NCBI RefSeq assembly: GCF_954871325.1
Contig: NC_088779.1
Location: 31,122,729 to 31,186,728, forward strand
Length of the DNA stretch: 64,000 nucleotides
Direction of reading: 5' to 3'
Source: Gordionus sp. m RMFG-2023
Taxonomy: Eukaryota; Nematomorpha; Gordioida; Chordodea; Parachordodidae
The notes below the pieces were generated by a model. It ran no database searches and was not told the origin of the DNA. It worked only from the letters and a program-made list of their open reading frames with translations. This document shows positions 14,398-24,539 of the stretch, one piece after another (positions within the stretch are counted from its first letter, which is position 1; each line of letters opens with the position of its first letter). The translations under genes were made by a program, and so were the position numbers.

Positions 14398-17300
14398 GTA
14401 ATAATATAAGATTGACCGAACTTTTAAGAGTTAAGTTGACTATGGTTAATGATATTGCTTAATTTTTTACAACAGTTTTTTTATATTTCATTTGTAATCA
14501 CATAATCTGTTAAGTTTGACAGGTTATTAACAACCAATCCAAACCCCCCTTAACCCCCATACCTCCCGAACCTTTTAAATAATCCTAAAACCCATAGCTC
14601 TCTAACCTTTAATCCTACTCCCTATAAATTGTTCCATCTAACTTAATAAATTCTCCCGCGTAACATTTAAATATACATTAAAACACTTAAAATGAAATTA
14701 TAATTATTGTAAGCCATGTAAAGAGATGAAGTCCGATTTTAGATATCTGCAATGCCAAAGCTTCGATAAGATTCCATACAGAAACCAATTTTTCAATTGG
14801 ATTCCATTTCCCAACCTACAAAATCCGTGTTCCCTAACATGTCAGGCCAAAGGTCACGAGTTCGTTGTCGTGTTTTCGTCGAAAGTTCTAGACGGTTCTA
14901 GGTGCACCAATGACACCCTCGATGTCTGCATCAACGGAAAATGCAGAGTAAGATTCGTTAATATGATTTTTTTTCCCTAAAGACCAAAGGCACAACAAAA
15001 GATTCAGCTGTATAGAATTTTTCTCGGAGGGCTTCTTCTAATAAAGATCCCCTGGTAGCCATATAGATATTAAGCAATGCTGCTTATTGCTGGAAAACTG
15101 CGCTACAAATTAGAATCTTTATAAAGCAATTATAATAATCAATATTTCATGAGTGCGATCTAGAATAATTACTTTATATTTTTTTGGCGGGGTTTTTTTT
15201 TTCTGTTCGAAAATATAATATAATTATATTTTTTTTAAAAAAAAAAAAATTCCGCCAAAAGGATCGTAAATATTTTTTAAAAAATAAATTTCATATTAAA
15301 AAAATGATATATTTTTTTTTTATCGGCGAATTATTGACCTCCAATTAAAAAAGAAAATTAAAATAACCCCACAAGGAAAAAACTATAAATTTTGCCAACA
15401 TTTATTAAAATTATTATAAGTAAAAGATAGTTTATATTTATGGATAAATTTTGTGTAAAGAGTTTACTTTATTTGTTTATCTTGAAGTAGATGGCTTGAA
15501 GGGAGTGGCCCAAGATTAGAAGAATTTATTTATTGGTCAGCTAGGACCCATAATCTCTGATCGATTCTGTATAGTGAGGCTTGGACAACGTCTACAAGAT
15601 AGGAAAGAAATATGGGTATCATGCCTGGGAATTAGAGAATTGCCCTCCCCCCCCCTACACAAGATATATAGAAACAAAGTTCCTAACACTATACATAAAT
15701 TCTGAGCTTTTTGGGGGGAAGGAAGGATAAATGGATTTAAATCTTTAGACGGAACAACTCCCGCCCTTTATGGCGGCCTTTTAATCGACTTCCAGAAGAT
15801 ATTCACACAACTTTTCTAAAATAAAAACGTTTAAACGAATTCGAATATACTATAGTTACCCATTGATTCCTTCGCTCCTGAATATATATATAAAATTTAA
15901 TAACAAAACGAAAAATGACGTAGTTAGTTGGATGCGATATGAAATTAGGTTCCTCTAAAAAGGTTGACTCGTGCGGCGTATGCGGTGGCGATAATTCCAA
16001 GTGCAATCATGCTCAATATTATTGGGAGGAAACCGATTTTTCTGCCTGTTCAGCTTCCTGCGCTGGAGGTTTAAAAAATATTTCTTGGATATTCTACAGA
16101 TAAATTTGATGTGTTGTCAATCGTTATATTGTAACGATGCGTTCATTAAAAAAGTGCGCTTCAATGAAAACAGCTGGGGACGCCATTTTTGATTACCCAT
16201 ATCATTTACTTATTTCCTATGTCTGAGGCAAACTTTTATTAAGGAATTGCCTGATCATAGAGATAATAAGGAACTGAGTTATAAATTTTAATAGTAGTTT
16301 TTAACATGAGAATAATTACTATATGGGTTACCAACATGGCGAGTCCAGCTGATTTTGCATTCAGCGACGATTTCTATGCATTATTATGAAATGCATCGCT
16401 AGTCTAGGTATTGGTTGTTAATTATTTTTATAAATTGTATCCTCGTAACCACCCCCTTCCCCTCCTCATTCAAGGCTATCAAATGACGTCTTCATTTTGC
16501 AAAATGCTGGAGCCCGCTAAGATCGTTCCTAACTTTTTCTGCGAACCCAGATCTCGGCCTGCACCCAAGATCAGAACGTGTTCCGAACACCATTGCCCTC
16601 CTAAGTTAATACAGATACAATTTTTTTATATTTTATTCAATTTCTTTTTTAAAAAATCTATATATCCATTTCTATACACTCTTCATTTCCCCTAAGATCT
16701 CTTGCAAAAATAGATTATATTATTCAAATTTTAACTATAATATAAACACACGCCACCAAAAAAAAACGTTAATAGGCCCTCGTGGATTTAATGTTGTCAA
16801 GGCCGCATTCCTAGTGGATCCCGACACGATTTAACAGCTGATCGATTCTTAAAATATGTTTATGAGATCAATTTTTTTTTAAAATAACATTAACATGATA
16901 ATAACGTAAGAAATATTGGTTTTAATAAAGAAAAATTGATTCTCATAAACCGATTTTAAAAATCGACCAGCTGTTAATTCCTGTCGGATCGGGTCCACTA
17001 GGAATGCGGCCTAAAAGGCTCGATTCGAGCCTACGTAGACCTGAAGATTTTGCTAACAGATGGTACAGAGGTCTAGACAATCTATCAGCGAAATCTCGAG
17101 GCTTAGGGCATATTGAATTAGCGGTTTTAAAAAGCCGCCTCAAAACGAGCCAGCGGATTTATATTTGCTGCTTTATTAGAAAAAAAATATTTCTAATGTT
17201 CATATTTCCCAAATAAAACTGAATTGAACCATTTTAATAAGCGTTCAGATCTAGAGGTCTGTACCGCTTACGCCTGCTCATACTTCGAAATGGGCATGGT

Positions 17301-19212
17301 CGGGTTTTTTTAAAAAAAATAATTTTCAACGTTGAGCGGGTGGCGGACGGGTTGATAAAGTTTTTTAAAGTAATGGGCGGGCATAATTTAGATTACTTTC
17401 CAGGCGGAAATGAGCTGAAACCTGATTCAGATATTATAAAAATCGTTCAGATAGCATCACTAGTCACGTGAAAACAATACTAAATTCTATTCGCTATAAC
17501 TAATAATACGTGATACCCTTATAATATGATTTAACAAAAATAATATGATTCATTTTTTCTACCAAAGATGGTACAGCGATGATTGGTCAAAATGCCCCGA
17601 TAAATGTGGTATTTTTAAACAAAGTCGCCGAGTCTACTGTGGTCAGGAACTAAAAAATAACAGTTTGATTGATATTAACGCCAAATATTGCGCGAGTCCC
17701 GCTCCCGGAACTACAAGACAGTGTCCAGTCAAGAAGTGTTCCTATTGGAAGTCCGGGCGATGGTCTCAAGTAACGATGACTATCTATATTTTATCTTCCG
17801 CAATGTTTTTTAAAGAATATATATATATGTGAATAGGCATTTAAATTTAAAATGTAAAAAAAAAATAGGATTAATCTAGAACTTAAATATTATTTTTCAG
17901 TGTTCAGTTACATGTGGTTATGGTGTAAGAACCTTAGAACTTCGATGCATAGGAACTAACGGAAGATTTAGTACCGATTGCAAAGATGAAGAGAGGCCTA
18001 AACACGTGGAAAGATGCTTTGTCGGTGCATGCCCCGATCCCAATCAAGATATTACAACCTCTGCACGTATATCATAATATCCAGCTTTATTTTAGGACAT
18101 ATTGTTGAAATGACCTTACGATTCGACACGAATTTTCAAAATTTCTTTATTTTTTTAATAATCTTGATCAGGGAAAATAAAATCTATGTAGGGCTCGGTC
18201 CGGTTTATTTTTAGCCCCCCCCCGCCCCAACCCGTTAACTGTTAATTATACAATCTTTAATAAAATTCTTCATAAAACAGGTGTTTCCACTACCCATAGC
18301 TACAATTCTCTGGCCAAAGATGAACCGAATTCAGAGCTAAACTCCGCCATTTATAAGCTCGATAGTTTGGATATTAAGAGCAAAATTGATCGGCACAACG
18401 AATTGATCGAAAACAACGGCATATTGAAAAATATCGTAGAAAATGGAATTGACGATCCTCATAAACAATCTTTGAATGCTGACAATGCTAAACAATCACA
18501 TGGTTCGCACGCATCAAAGTTATTTCGGAACATTTTGTTTAGTCAGACATTTTTGAGACCACGGACCAAACAGGGACAGATTGGGCAACCCCCCTCGAAC
18601 CCGGGGTCATATGGACCCAGGGTGATTAAAAATTCGCCTCCGATTAAGTTCCCGCTATATGAATTTATATCTTCTGCTAAATAGAGTTTAGAATTCCTGA
18701 ACCCTAAGACCCTAATTTGGGTTCACAGCCCTTAACTTAAAATTTAAATTCATTTTAAGAAATAAATGTCAAAATTTTTTTAAATTTATTCTAAAGTATT
18801 TTTTTTTTAAATATAAAATCAAATATGTGTGTTCGCGACAAACAATGACGTCATGTCTCAAATTAAATAAAAAATATGTCCGTCTTCCGCCAATAAATTT
18901 GATTGGTTTAAATTGTAACTGTATCCGTAAAAGCTTGTTATATTTGTTTAGACCGGATTTCAGGTTCAATAACCTTTTTTTTTTATCGAAATATTATTTA
19001 ATTATTTAATTTTTATACTACTACTAAATTTAAAAAAAATATATGATAGATACGTTGTCTCTGATTGGAGCGAATGTAGTAAACCATGTGGAATGCTAGG
19101 GAGCAGGCGCACTAGAACTGTTAAATGTAAAGTGTATTACCCTTACACGCAAATAATGGTAGAAGTCCCCGAAGACCAATGTAGAGGTTTATTACATCGC
19201 ATTGGCCTTCCT

Positions 19213-19290
<78 letters not shown>

Positions 19291-22200
19291 TTTCTTTCTT
19301 TCTTTCGAGATCTCGAGGCTTAGGCACTATTTTTTCTGACTGAAATGTTGAGTTAGCTATGAGGCGTCTAACAAACACTCCATCGCACTAAATTAAGAAG
19401 TCTAAGTTTTTAATGAGTGAGAAGGAAAAAAATAATAATTCTAATGAAGCCTGTCAAAATCTATCGAAAGGAAGATCTTAATTTTTAGCAATATATATAT
19501 ATATGAGTAAAAGTGGGGTGGGGGTTAGGGGGTTTAATTTTTTTAAAAAATATTTTATATTTATATTGAACAATTCCTTATTAGGAGTGTTTAAACCACC
19601 ATCGCAAGAGAACTGCGACCTAAGGAAATGCAGTGAAGGAGCGGAAGCCAGAGATCCTAGCAATAAGCTTCTGCTAAATGCTCCTATGGAAAGTGCGCAG
19701 GCAACGAAAATCGCAGAGCCAGAACCACCGAAAGATGTCTTCTTATGGAAGTACAGGGGTTTCGCGACATGTTCTGCCAAATGTTTGGGGGGTAAAAAAA
19801 TTTTATGCTTGCCCGCATAAATTTAAACATAATTTAAAAAAAAACCTATAGGAATACAGGACTCCATAATATTATGCGTTCGAGAAAAAGATGGGCAGGT
19901 GTCATCCGATGACAACTGCGATTCGACTCGCAGACCCCCGCCTTTTCAGAGGACTTGTAATGAACACGCATGCCCACCCAGGTACCTTTAATTTCTCAGC
20001 TTATTAAATCATCTTAATAAATGCTCAGCTGATTATAATTTTGCCCAATTCAAATCTATTTTAAAACAATTTCTTTTTTCGGATAATTGATAACAGCTGA
20101 TTTCATTATTCAAATCAATCCAAATTTCTAAATATCTTATTAAATCGAAATTGATAGATGGGAAATATCAACTTTTTCCGAATGTTCTCACACATGCGGA
20201 GGTGGGATAAGCATTAGAAGTGTAAGGTGTTTGCATCAAACTGCCAACGGAAAGGACAATATCTATGTGGTTCCGCCGGAAATGTGTCCAGAACCTAGAC
20301 CAGAATCCAAGATGACCTGCAATGCTATTGATTGTCCCCCATTTTGGGCTGTGGGAAATTGGTCTCAAGTAAAGTTCCATTTTAAGAAAAAAAAAATGAA
20401 TGAAAAAGATAAACCATAAACCCCTAGAGGAAATATGTATAATCACGTCATTATTTTTTTTAAAATTGCTAAACCACACCGTATTTATAAATATTATATA
20501 ATAAAATAATAATTTATAACTAATCACAAGTGCACTAAGACATGTACTGAGGGATTCAGGAAAAGGCCGGTTTATTGTCAGCAGGTTACGGCGAAAGGAC
20601 ACATAACGTACATGGCGGACGAGGGTGAATGTCTTATTACATCCAAAAAGCCGGATTCCATAAGAGAATGTAAGGCTGAACTTATTCCAGAAGAAGAGGC
20701 CTACTGCGATTATATGAAGAATTCTCCCCTTTTCAAGAATAGTTACAGTAAGAACATGGTACCTAAGACGCTAGATTTTAATCCCCTCACACTTATACCC
20801 CTAATCGCCTCGAACGGAAAGTCCTACGACAAGATTTTTAAGAAGTATCTTGAAAAGGTTACTCCTACTGCAACGCCTTTAAGAGGTACCATAGTCGGTG
20901 CGTTGCGTAAAGAAAAAGTCGATTCTAATGTGACAACTTCCGGTGATTCCGATAAACAGGACGATAACGATCTCGACGAAGAAGACGAGGAAAACGAAGA
21001 AGATGATATTGAGGGTGGTAATAATGGCGCTATAAATGATGAGCAATCGCCAAACGAGAGAAAGTTCGAAAGAGACAGTGCTTTTCAATATGTAAGCCTG
21101 CTAGTTCCTGGCGACAAAATTTCTCAAACGGCGGCATCCCAAATTAATGCCGTCAAAAGTCCCAAAAAATTTGTCGGGGCTGTCAACAAAACCAAACCCA
21201 AATTCGATAAGATGACGGTTAGATTAAAATCTCCAAGAGGCGAATTGCTAGTTCCTAGAGGTAGGTTAAACCCAAAAAGAATGATTAATTTATTTAATGT
21301 TTTTTTTTATATTATTCCTCTAGGAATCTTTCTCAAATTGAAATGCAAATCTAGACTTGACAGATCGCTCGAACCCGTGATATGGTACAAGGATAGAAAG
21401 AATATGACGGCTAAATGGCAGATGAGATTGAAGAATATAAAATTGGGCTCCAAAGTTCCCAGGGTGTCCATCTCGAAATTCGGCGTGCTCAAAATCAGGT
21501 CGGTTAAACTGAGAGACAGGGGCCGTTACGTATGTAAAATAGCGGATATCAAAAAAACGGTAGTGGTTAAGGTGATCAAGGCCAACAAAACGAATAAATC
21601 CCGAGACGGTATCAGGAATAAACCGCAAAATGACGAGGCGATTTCGGAAGATGAGGAATTGGACGAATCGGATTACAGAGATGACAGGGTAATAAATAAT
21701 TTAATCGGAATGCGTCTAGGTGCTGCTTTTTAAAATTAAAATCCACTGTCCTTAAGATAATTACTATCTTCAGAAGCCTAAATTTCTAATATAGATATCT
21801 TAAGTAAAAACATGAGGCCTATATTTATATTAAAAATGGATGTTAAATACTTAGATATTTTATCGCGCCATTTAAATTACACGCTAATTAATATATGTAT
21901 ATCTAAAGTATCTGTCAGAGTTTTGGAACGAATACAAGGATGAGCCAAGCCTCTTAACAGATCGCAAGAGCTCAGAAATGATAAATCAATTAGAAAGGGA
22001 CATTTCCACCACTTACAAATTTACGACGTCTTCCGATTCCCACGTGACTACTTATCCTAAATTTATCGAGTACCCTGAACTCCTAACATTCGCTAAAGGT
22101 GGCAAAGCAAATCTAACGGAGGCCACTGAATACAGAAGCATGTATGAAGAGGAGAGTTATTACGACAATCTAGCATATTCCACCGCGAATTCGAGATCCA

Positions 22201-24536
22201 CACCAACAATATTTGTGCCAAAGATCCCACTTACAAATTTGCTAAACAATAATATCATTGTAAGTACATCGAGCACTGCCTCTAAAAATTCTGCGATATT
22301 GACACTCTCGAAAATAATATTGCCCGCGAAAAATAACAGTACAGCAGCCGATAGATCGGGAGACGACGTAAAAGGTCTTGACGTCAACTCAAACGCGTAC
22401 GACGAATTGAGCCCTTCCCACTTATATTGGCAAAGTTACGGGTGGACTAAATGTTCCCAATCATGCGGTTCCCGCGGAATACAGATTCAGGTCAGTCTCT
22501 GTCATCGTAAATTAGTCATCGAAAAGGAACCATCAATTATGGTGCACGGCGATGACGGATTAACTAGTGACGTTCAAATGTTTGCCAAAAGACGGAAGGA
22601 ACTGAATCGTAAGATGAGCGAAGATGGTAGCTCACACGTGATAAGAAAAAACGAATATGGTGAGCACGATAATAGGATTGACCCTTTGGATATCGATAAT
22701 GATAATAACATTATATCTCGCGTCAATAGGGATAATCGCTTCGAGGAAGATTCCCTGTACAAAATAATTAGCGATGAGTATTGCCAAAAGGCTGGCTTAG
22801 TTAAGCCTCCAAAGTTTAGGCGTTGCGGTAGCGAAGAATGTCCAATCTGGAGATATGGTCTTTGGCAAGAGGTCAGGATCCAAATTTTTATAATTCAATT
22901 TTTTTTCTTTTCTTTTTTTAAATATGATTCAGCCAGAGATACAACAAAGAGTTTATTAGGGAAATATTATGAATCTTCGGGTATTAAGCCATTGAGCCAA
23001 TTATATTTTACCATAATTCTTTTCCTTTGTTCAATCTCCGGGGGGAACGACTAATATCGTACAACCAATCATCGACGAGGTTAAGGTGTATAGATATGGA
23101 GTCTCCAATCATCAACTAGGTTAGGATTAAGTAGAGATATGGAATAACCAATCATCCACAAGGTTAGGGTTAGGTTGAGCTTATTAATTATTTAATCCTA
23201 AACTATATTACAAAGTTCATTTTTAAAATTCATATATTCATTACACGCATATCAAGTGTAAAGAATCTCCTTGCGAAAATTTTAATATTGCGGTACAAGA
23301 GCGAAAAGTATTTTGCGCTTATTCCAACGGTTCCTATGCCCCTCGTTCTGCGTATGACTCCTCCGGCTGTAGAATGATTGAAAGACCTGTTATGAGGAAA
23401 GAATGCTTTAATGAGAGATGCAAAGCTGAATGGATAGCTTCAACCTGGAGTCAGGTATATAGAATTTAGTTGTAATACGACTGCGCAATACCTTAAACGG
23501 TTGGGTTCTATTCAATTTAGTCACGTGCAAATAGCGAAGCACATTTTTGAACAATTGTTGAACCAATGTTGTGAACTAAGAAGACAATGTCATTTAGGGA
23601 TCGGTATATCCGCCTATAAATCTTTAAGCCATGCCGGATATTTACTTTCGATAAAATTTTCCGACCCGGCCCAACTCGACCCGAATTTATTCGAACATAG
23701 AAATTAATTAATTTTTTTTTTTTTTGATAAAGTTTTAGAAAGAACAACGAAACATGAACAACGTTCATGAACGTGAACGCGTTCGATTTTTGTCTATGAC
23801 GCGTTAAAACGAACGCGTTCCATTTTTTTTAAAGAAATGTTTACAGCACTGTATCTAACAGATATATATATTTTTTTAAAAAAGTAACTTTATTGTATAG
23901 GGGACTGATCGATGATCATATTTTTAAGGTATGTATAATCTAGGATTTTATTGTAAGGGAATAAAGGCAACATCAGAAAATTGAACACATATTTTAAAAT
24001 AATAGTGTTCAAAAACCTGTGGATACGTAGGAATCAAAACACGGGTATTGCACTGCGTTTGGTACAACAGCACTAAATCCGCGGGTAGCCATTGCATCGA
24101 CAAACCTAGGCCCGAAACTGTCATGTCCTGCGAAAATATCGTCCCATGTCCCGAAGGCAATACTAATACAAATTTATCTAATATTCTTTGATCATGATAA
24201 TATTTAAGAATTTGTTAACATAAGAACAACTTTATAAATAATGGCTATTACTATCAATTATCTTAAATTAAGAAACAAAAATTGATTATAAAATTTAGAC
24301 CGCGACGTTCTATAAGTTTTAAAAAAATTACTTAGATCTTTAGTTCTATAAAACGAAATTATATTTGGCGGGAATTTTTTTTTTATACAGTGAAATCTCC
24401 CGATGAATGCCGTGATCTGTCCAATTATTGTCGCGCAGTTAAAGAAATGCATTTATGTCACAGACCGGAGTACAAGGACAGAAGATGCTGCCTTACATGT
24501 TCTACGTCTTCTACACAGTACCCGTATTTTCTTTAA
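14002..24536 (+). CDS. ADAMTS-like secreted matrix protein, 3' 17 exons (5' end not found)
   Basis: The visible product is 1,621 aa. Exons: 14002-14397, 14714-14947, 15924-16068, 16475-16604, 17568-17769, 17901-18066, 18281-18647, 19050-19186, 19585-19791, 19852-19981, 20158-20368, 20531-21260, 21324-21688, 21921-22871, 23257-23454, 24006-24156, 24391-24536. All junctions keep phase. Domain order: N-terminal spacer of about 90 aa, TSR1, ADAMTS cysteine-rich module (ending [11 protein letters not shown]), TSR2-TSR8, acidic linker, Ig-like domain (WYKD ... GRYVCK), long Ser/Thr/Asn linker, TSR9-TSR11, C-terminal PLAC module. There is no metalloprotease in view, so the relatives are ADAMTS-like/papilin/lonely-heart proteins, which bind matrix and do not cleave. 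The classical spacer expected after [11 protein letters not shown] is missing; a TSR follows at once. The first exon begins in phase 0 with no Met, so signal-peptide exons must lie further upstream, perhaps outside the window. Junction choices for exons 7 and 16 are inferred from phase. Confidence 0.9.
14714..14947 (+). CDS. ADAMTS-like exon 2: cysteine-rich module, first part
   Basis: Acceptor ATTGTAAG, donor AGA|GTAAGA. It encodes the ADAMTS cysteine-rich core '[18 protein letters not shown]' and '[20 protein letters not shown]', which match the family signature (C-L-C ... V-DGT-C ... D-C--G-C). Confidence 0.9.
15924..16068 (+). CDS. ADAMTS-like exon 3: end of cysteine-rich module fused directly to TSR2
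   Basis: The phase-0 acceptor is ATGACGTAG; the next AG downstream would break frame. It encodes [20 protein letters not shown] and GDNSKC, then only six residues before the TSR start [18 protein letters not shown]. The donor GGAG|GTTTAA is in phase 1. Confidence 0.85.
16112..16430. repeat. MITE-2 copy filling intron 3 of the ADAMTS-like gene
   Basis: A fold-back element of about 0.3 kb. The left arm reads ACGATGCGTTCATT ... ATGAAAACAGCTGGGGACGC-CATTTTTGATTACCC. The right arm is its inverted copy (GGGTTACCAACATGGCGAGT-CCAGCTGATTTTGCAT ... ATGCATCG). Other copies lie near 44800-45073 and 48920-49258. No coding capacity. Confidence 0.75.
16475..16604 (+). CDS. ADAMTS-like exon 4: rest of TSR2
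   Basis: Acceptor CATTCAAG, phase 1 in and phase 2 out (donor CTAA|GTTAAT). Four cysteines, ending [12 protein letters not shown], a normal TSR C-terminus. Confidence 0.85.
16786..17155. repeat. MITE-1 copy interrupted by another fold-back element
   Basis: ATGTTGTCAA at 16788 is a MITE-1 left end. Its continuation (AAAAGGCTCGATTCGAGCC, 'GCTAACAGATGG', 'CTATCAGCGAAATCTCGAGG', 'CAAAACGAGCC') resumes only at about 17012, after the separate palindrome at 16798-17011. It lies inside intron 4 of the ADAMTS-like gene. Confidence 0.65.
16798..17011. mobile_element. Fold-back element (MITE-3) nested in MITE-1
   Basis: The two arms are inverted copies. The left is GGCCGCATTCCTAGTGGATC, then CGACACGATTTAACAGCTGA and TTTATGAGATCAATTTTT. 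The right mirrors it: AAAAATTGATTCTCATAAAC ... CAGCTGTTAATTCCTGTCGG ... TCCACTAGGAATGCGGCC. The spacer is about 60 bp. The ORFs at 16943-17143 and 17004-17216 are translations of this palindrome. Confidence 0.75.
17230..17420. repeat. GC-rich 'GCGGGTGGCGG' repeat fragment
   Basis: Words AGAGGTCTGTACCGC, GAGCGGGTGGCGGACGGG and ATGGGCGGGC stand out from the AT-rich intron. A similar stretch lies at about 62280-62375. The family is unknown to me. Confidence 0.4.
17568..17769 (+). CDS. ADAMTS-like exon 5: TSR3 and start of TSR4
   Basis: It encodes [14 protein letters not shown] ... CPVKKC, then WKSGRWSQ before the donor CAA|GTAACG. Splitting the WSxC/CSxTC motif between exons is the usual TSR intron position and recurs in this gene. 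Confidence 0.9.
17901..18066 (+). CDS. ADAMTS-like exon 6: TSR4
   Basis: Acceptor TATTTTTCAG; begins [16 protein letters not shown] and ends with [12 protein letters not shown]. Donor GCAC|GTATAT, phase 1. Confidence 0.9.
18281..18647 (+). CDS. ADAMTS-like exon 7: linker between TSR4 and TSR5
   Basis: Acceptor ATAAAACAG. A polar, cysteine-free linker of about 122 aa. The frame stays open to a TAG at 18682. I place the donor at ATTAA|GTTCCC because only a phase-2 exit joins in frame to the next exon, giving [15 protein letters not shown]. Confidence 0.7.
19050..19186 (+). CDS. ADAMTS-like exon 8: TSR5 first part
   Basis: It encodes [20 protein letters not shown] and a Lys/Tyr-rich middle ending DQCRG at donor AGAG|GTTTAT. 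The intron that follows contains a (CTTT)n tract and a truncated MITE-1. Confidence 0.85.
19206..19306. repeat. (CTTT)n microsatellite in intron 8 of the ADAMTS-like gene
   Basis: About 24 CTTT units starting 20 bp after the exon 8 donor. It abuts a truncated MITE-1 at 19307. Confidence 0.95.
19307..19382. repeat. Truncated MITE-1 (right half)
   Basis: It begins GAGATCTCGAGGCTTAGGCA and ends GAGTTAGC...TCTAACAAACACTC. The left half is missing, replaced by the CTTT tract. Confidence 0.6.
19585..19791 (+). CDS. ADAMTS-like exon 9: end of TSR5, linker, start of TSR6
   Basis: It ends TSR5 with ENCDLRKC, then a linker of about 35 aa, then [18 protein letters not shown] opening TSR6. Donor GGGG|GTAAAA, phase 1. 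Confidence 0.85.
19852..19981 (+). CDS. ADAMTS-like exon 10: end of TSR6
   Basis: The preceding intron is only 60 bp (19792-19851). The exon ends [12 protein letters not shown] with donor CCCAG|GTACCT, phase 2. Confidence 0.85.
20158..20368 (+). CDS. ADAMTS-like exon 11: TSR7 and start of TSR8
   Basis: It encodes [16 protein letters not shown] ... [10 protein letters not shown], then FWAVGNWSQ. Donor CAA|GTAAAG, phase 0, the same split position as exon 5. Confidence 0.9.
20531..21260 (+). CDS. ADAMTS-like exon 12: TSR8 and acidic linker
   Basis: It begins [16 protein letters not shown]. After the TSR comes a linker of about 170 aa with a highly acidic stretch ([17 protein letters not shown]), followed by the start of the Ig-like region. 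The donor AGAG|GTAGGT closes it in phase 1. Confidence 0.9.
21324..21688 (+). CDS. ADAMTS-like exon 13: Ig-like domain
   Basis: Ig features are LKLKCKS (B strand Cys), VIWYKD (C strand Trp) and [12 protein letters not shown] (D-x-G-x-Y-x-C of the F strand). A basic/acidic tail follows. Donor AGG|GTAATA. Confidence 0.9.
21921..22871 (+). CDS. ADAMTS-like exon 14: long linker and TSR9
   Basis: Phase-0 acceptor CTGTCAGAG. About 170 aa of Ser/Thr/Asn-rich linker with several N-x-S/T sites precede TSR9 ([14 protein letters not shown]). TSR9 is split by an insertion of roughly 90 charged residues before EYCQKAG ... RRCGSEEC. It ends WRYGLWQE, opening TSR10. Confidence 0.9.
23257..23454 (+). CDS. 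ADAMTS-like exon 15: TSR10 and start of TSR11
   Basis: Acceptor CATATCAAG. It encodes [20 protein letters not shown] ... CFNERC and then WIASTWSQ before donor CAG|GTATAT. Confidence 0.9.
23735..23830. repeat. GAACG-rich inverted repeat fragment
   Basis: AACGTTCATGAACGTGAACG and AACGAACGCGTTCC form overlapping palindromes. A related GAACG/CGTTC cluster occurs at about 38965-39105. It is probably the end of a small DNA transposon family; low confidence. Confidence 0.4.
24006..24156 (+). CDS. ADAMTS-like exon 16: TSR11, followed by a GC donor
   Basis: It begins [17 protein letters not shown] and ends CENIVPCPE. No GT is available in the required phase. The sequence CCGAAG|GCAATA fits the minor GC-AG donor class and is the only exit I see that keeps the PLAC exon in frame. 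Confidence 0.8.
24391..24536 (+). CDS. ADAMTS-like exon 17: PLAC module and stop codon
   Basis: Acceptor TTTTTATACAG. It encodes a complete PLAC pattern: [27 protein letters not shown], then 11 residues and TAA. PLAC modules sit at the extreme C-terminus of papilin and ADAMTS-like proteins, so this is the true end. Confidence 0.92.
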
Positions 24537-24539
24537 AAC

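Noticed and set aside
16943-17216. Two ORFs of similar composition on opposite strands
   Set aside because: They arise from the palindromic MITE-3/MITE-1 sequence and mirror each other.
18648-18684. TAG at 18682 as the end of a separate gene
   Set aside because: The next exon joins in frame from the donor at 18647 and TSRs continue on the same strand, so the TAG lies in the intron. A short isoform ending here cannot be excluded.
20168-20602. 144-codon minus-strand ORF
   Set aside because: Antisense shadow of the TSR7 exon and its intron; no domain. The same applies to minus ORFs at 20879-21088, 21307-21628, 22160-22387 and 22574-22762.
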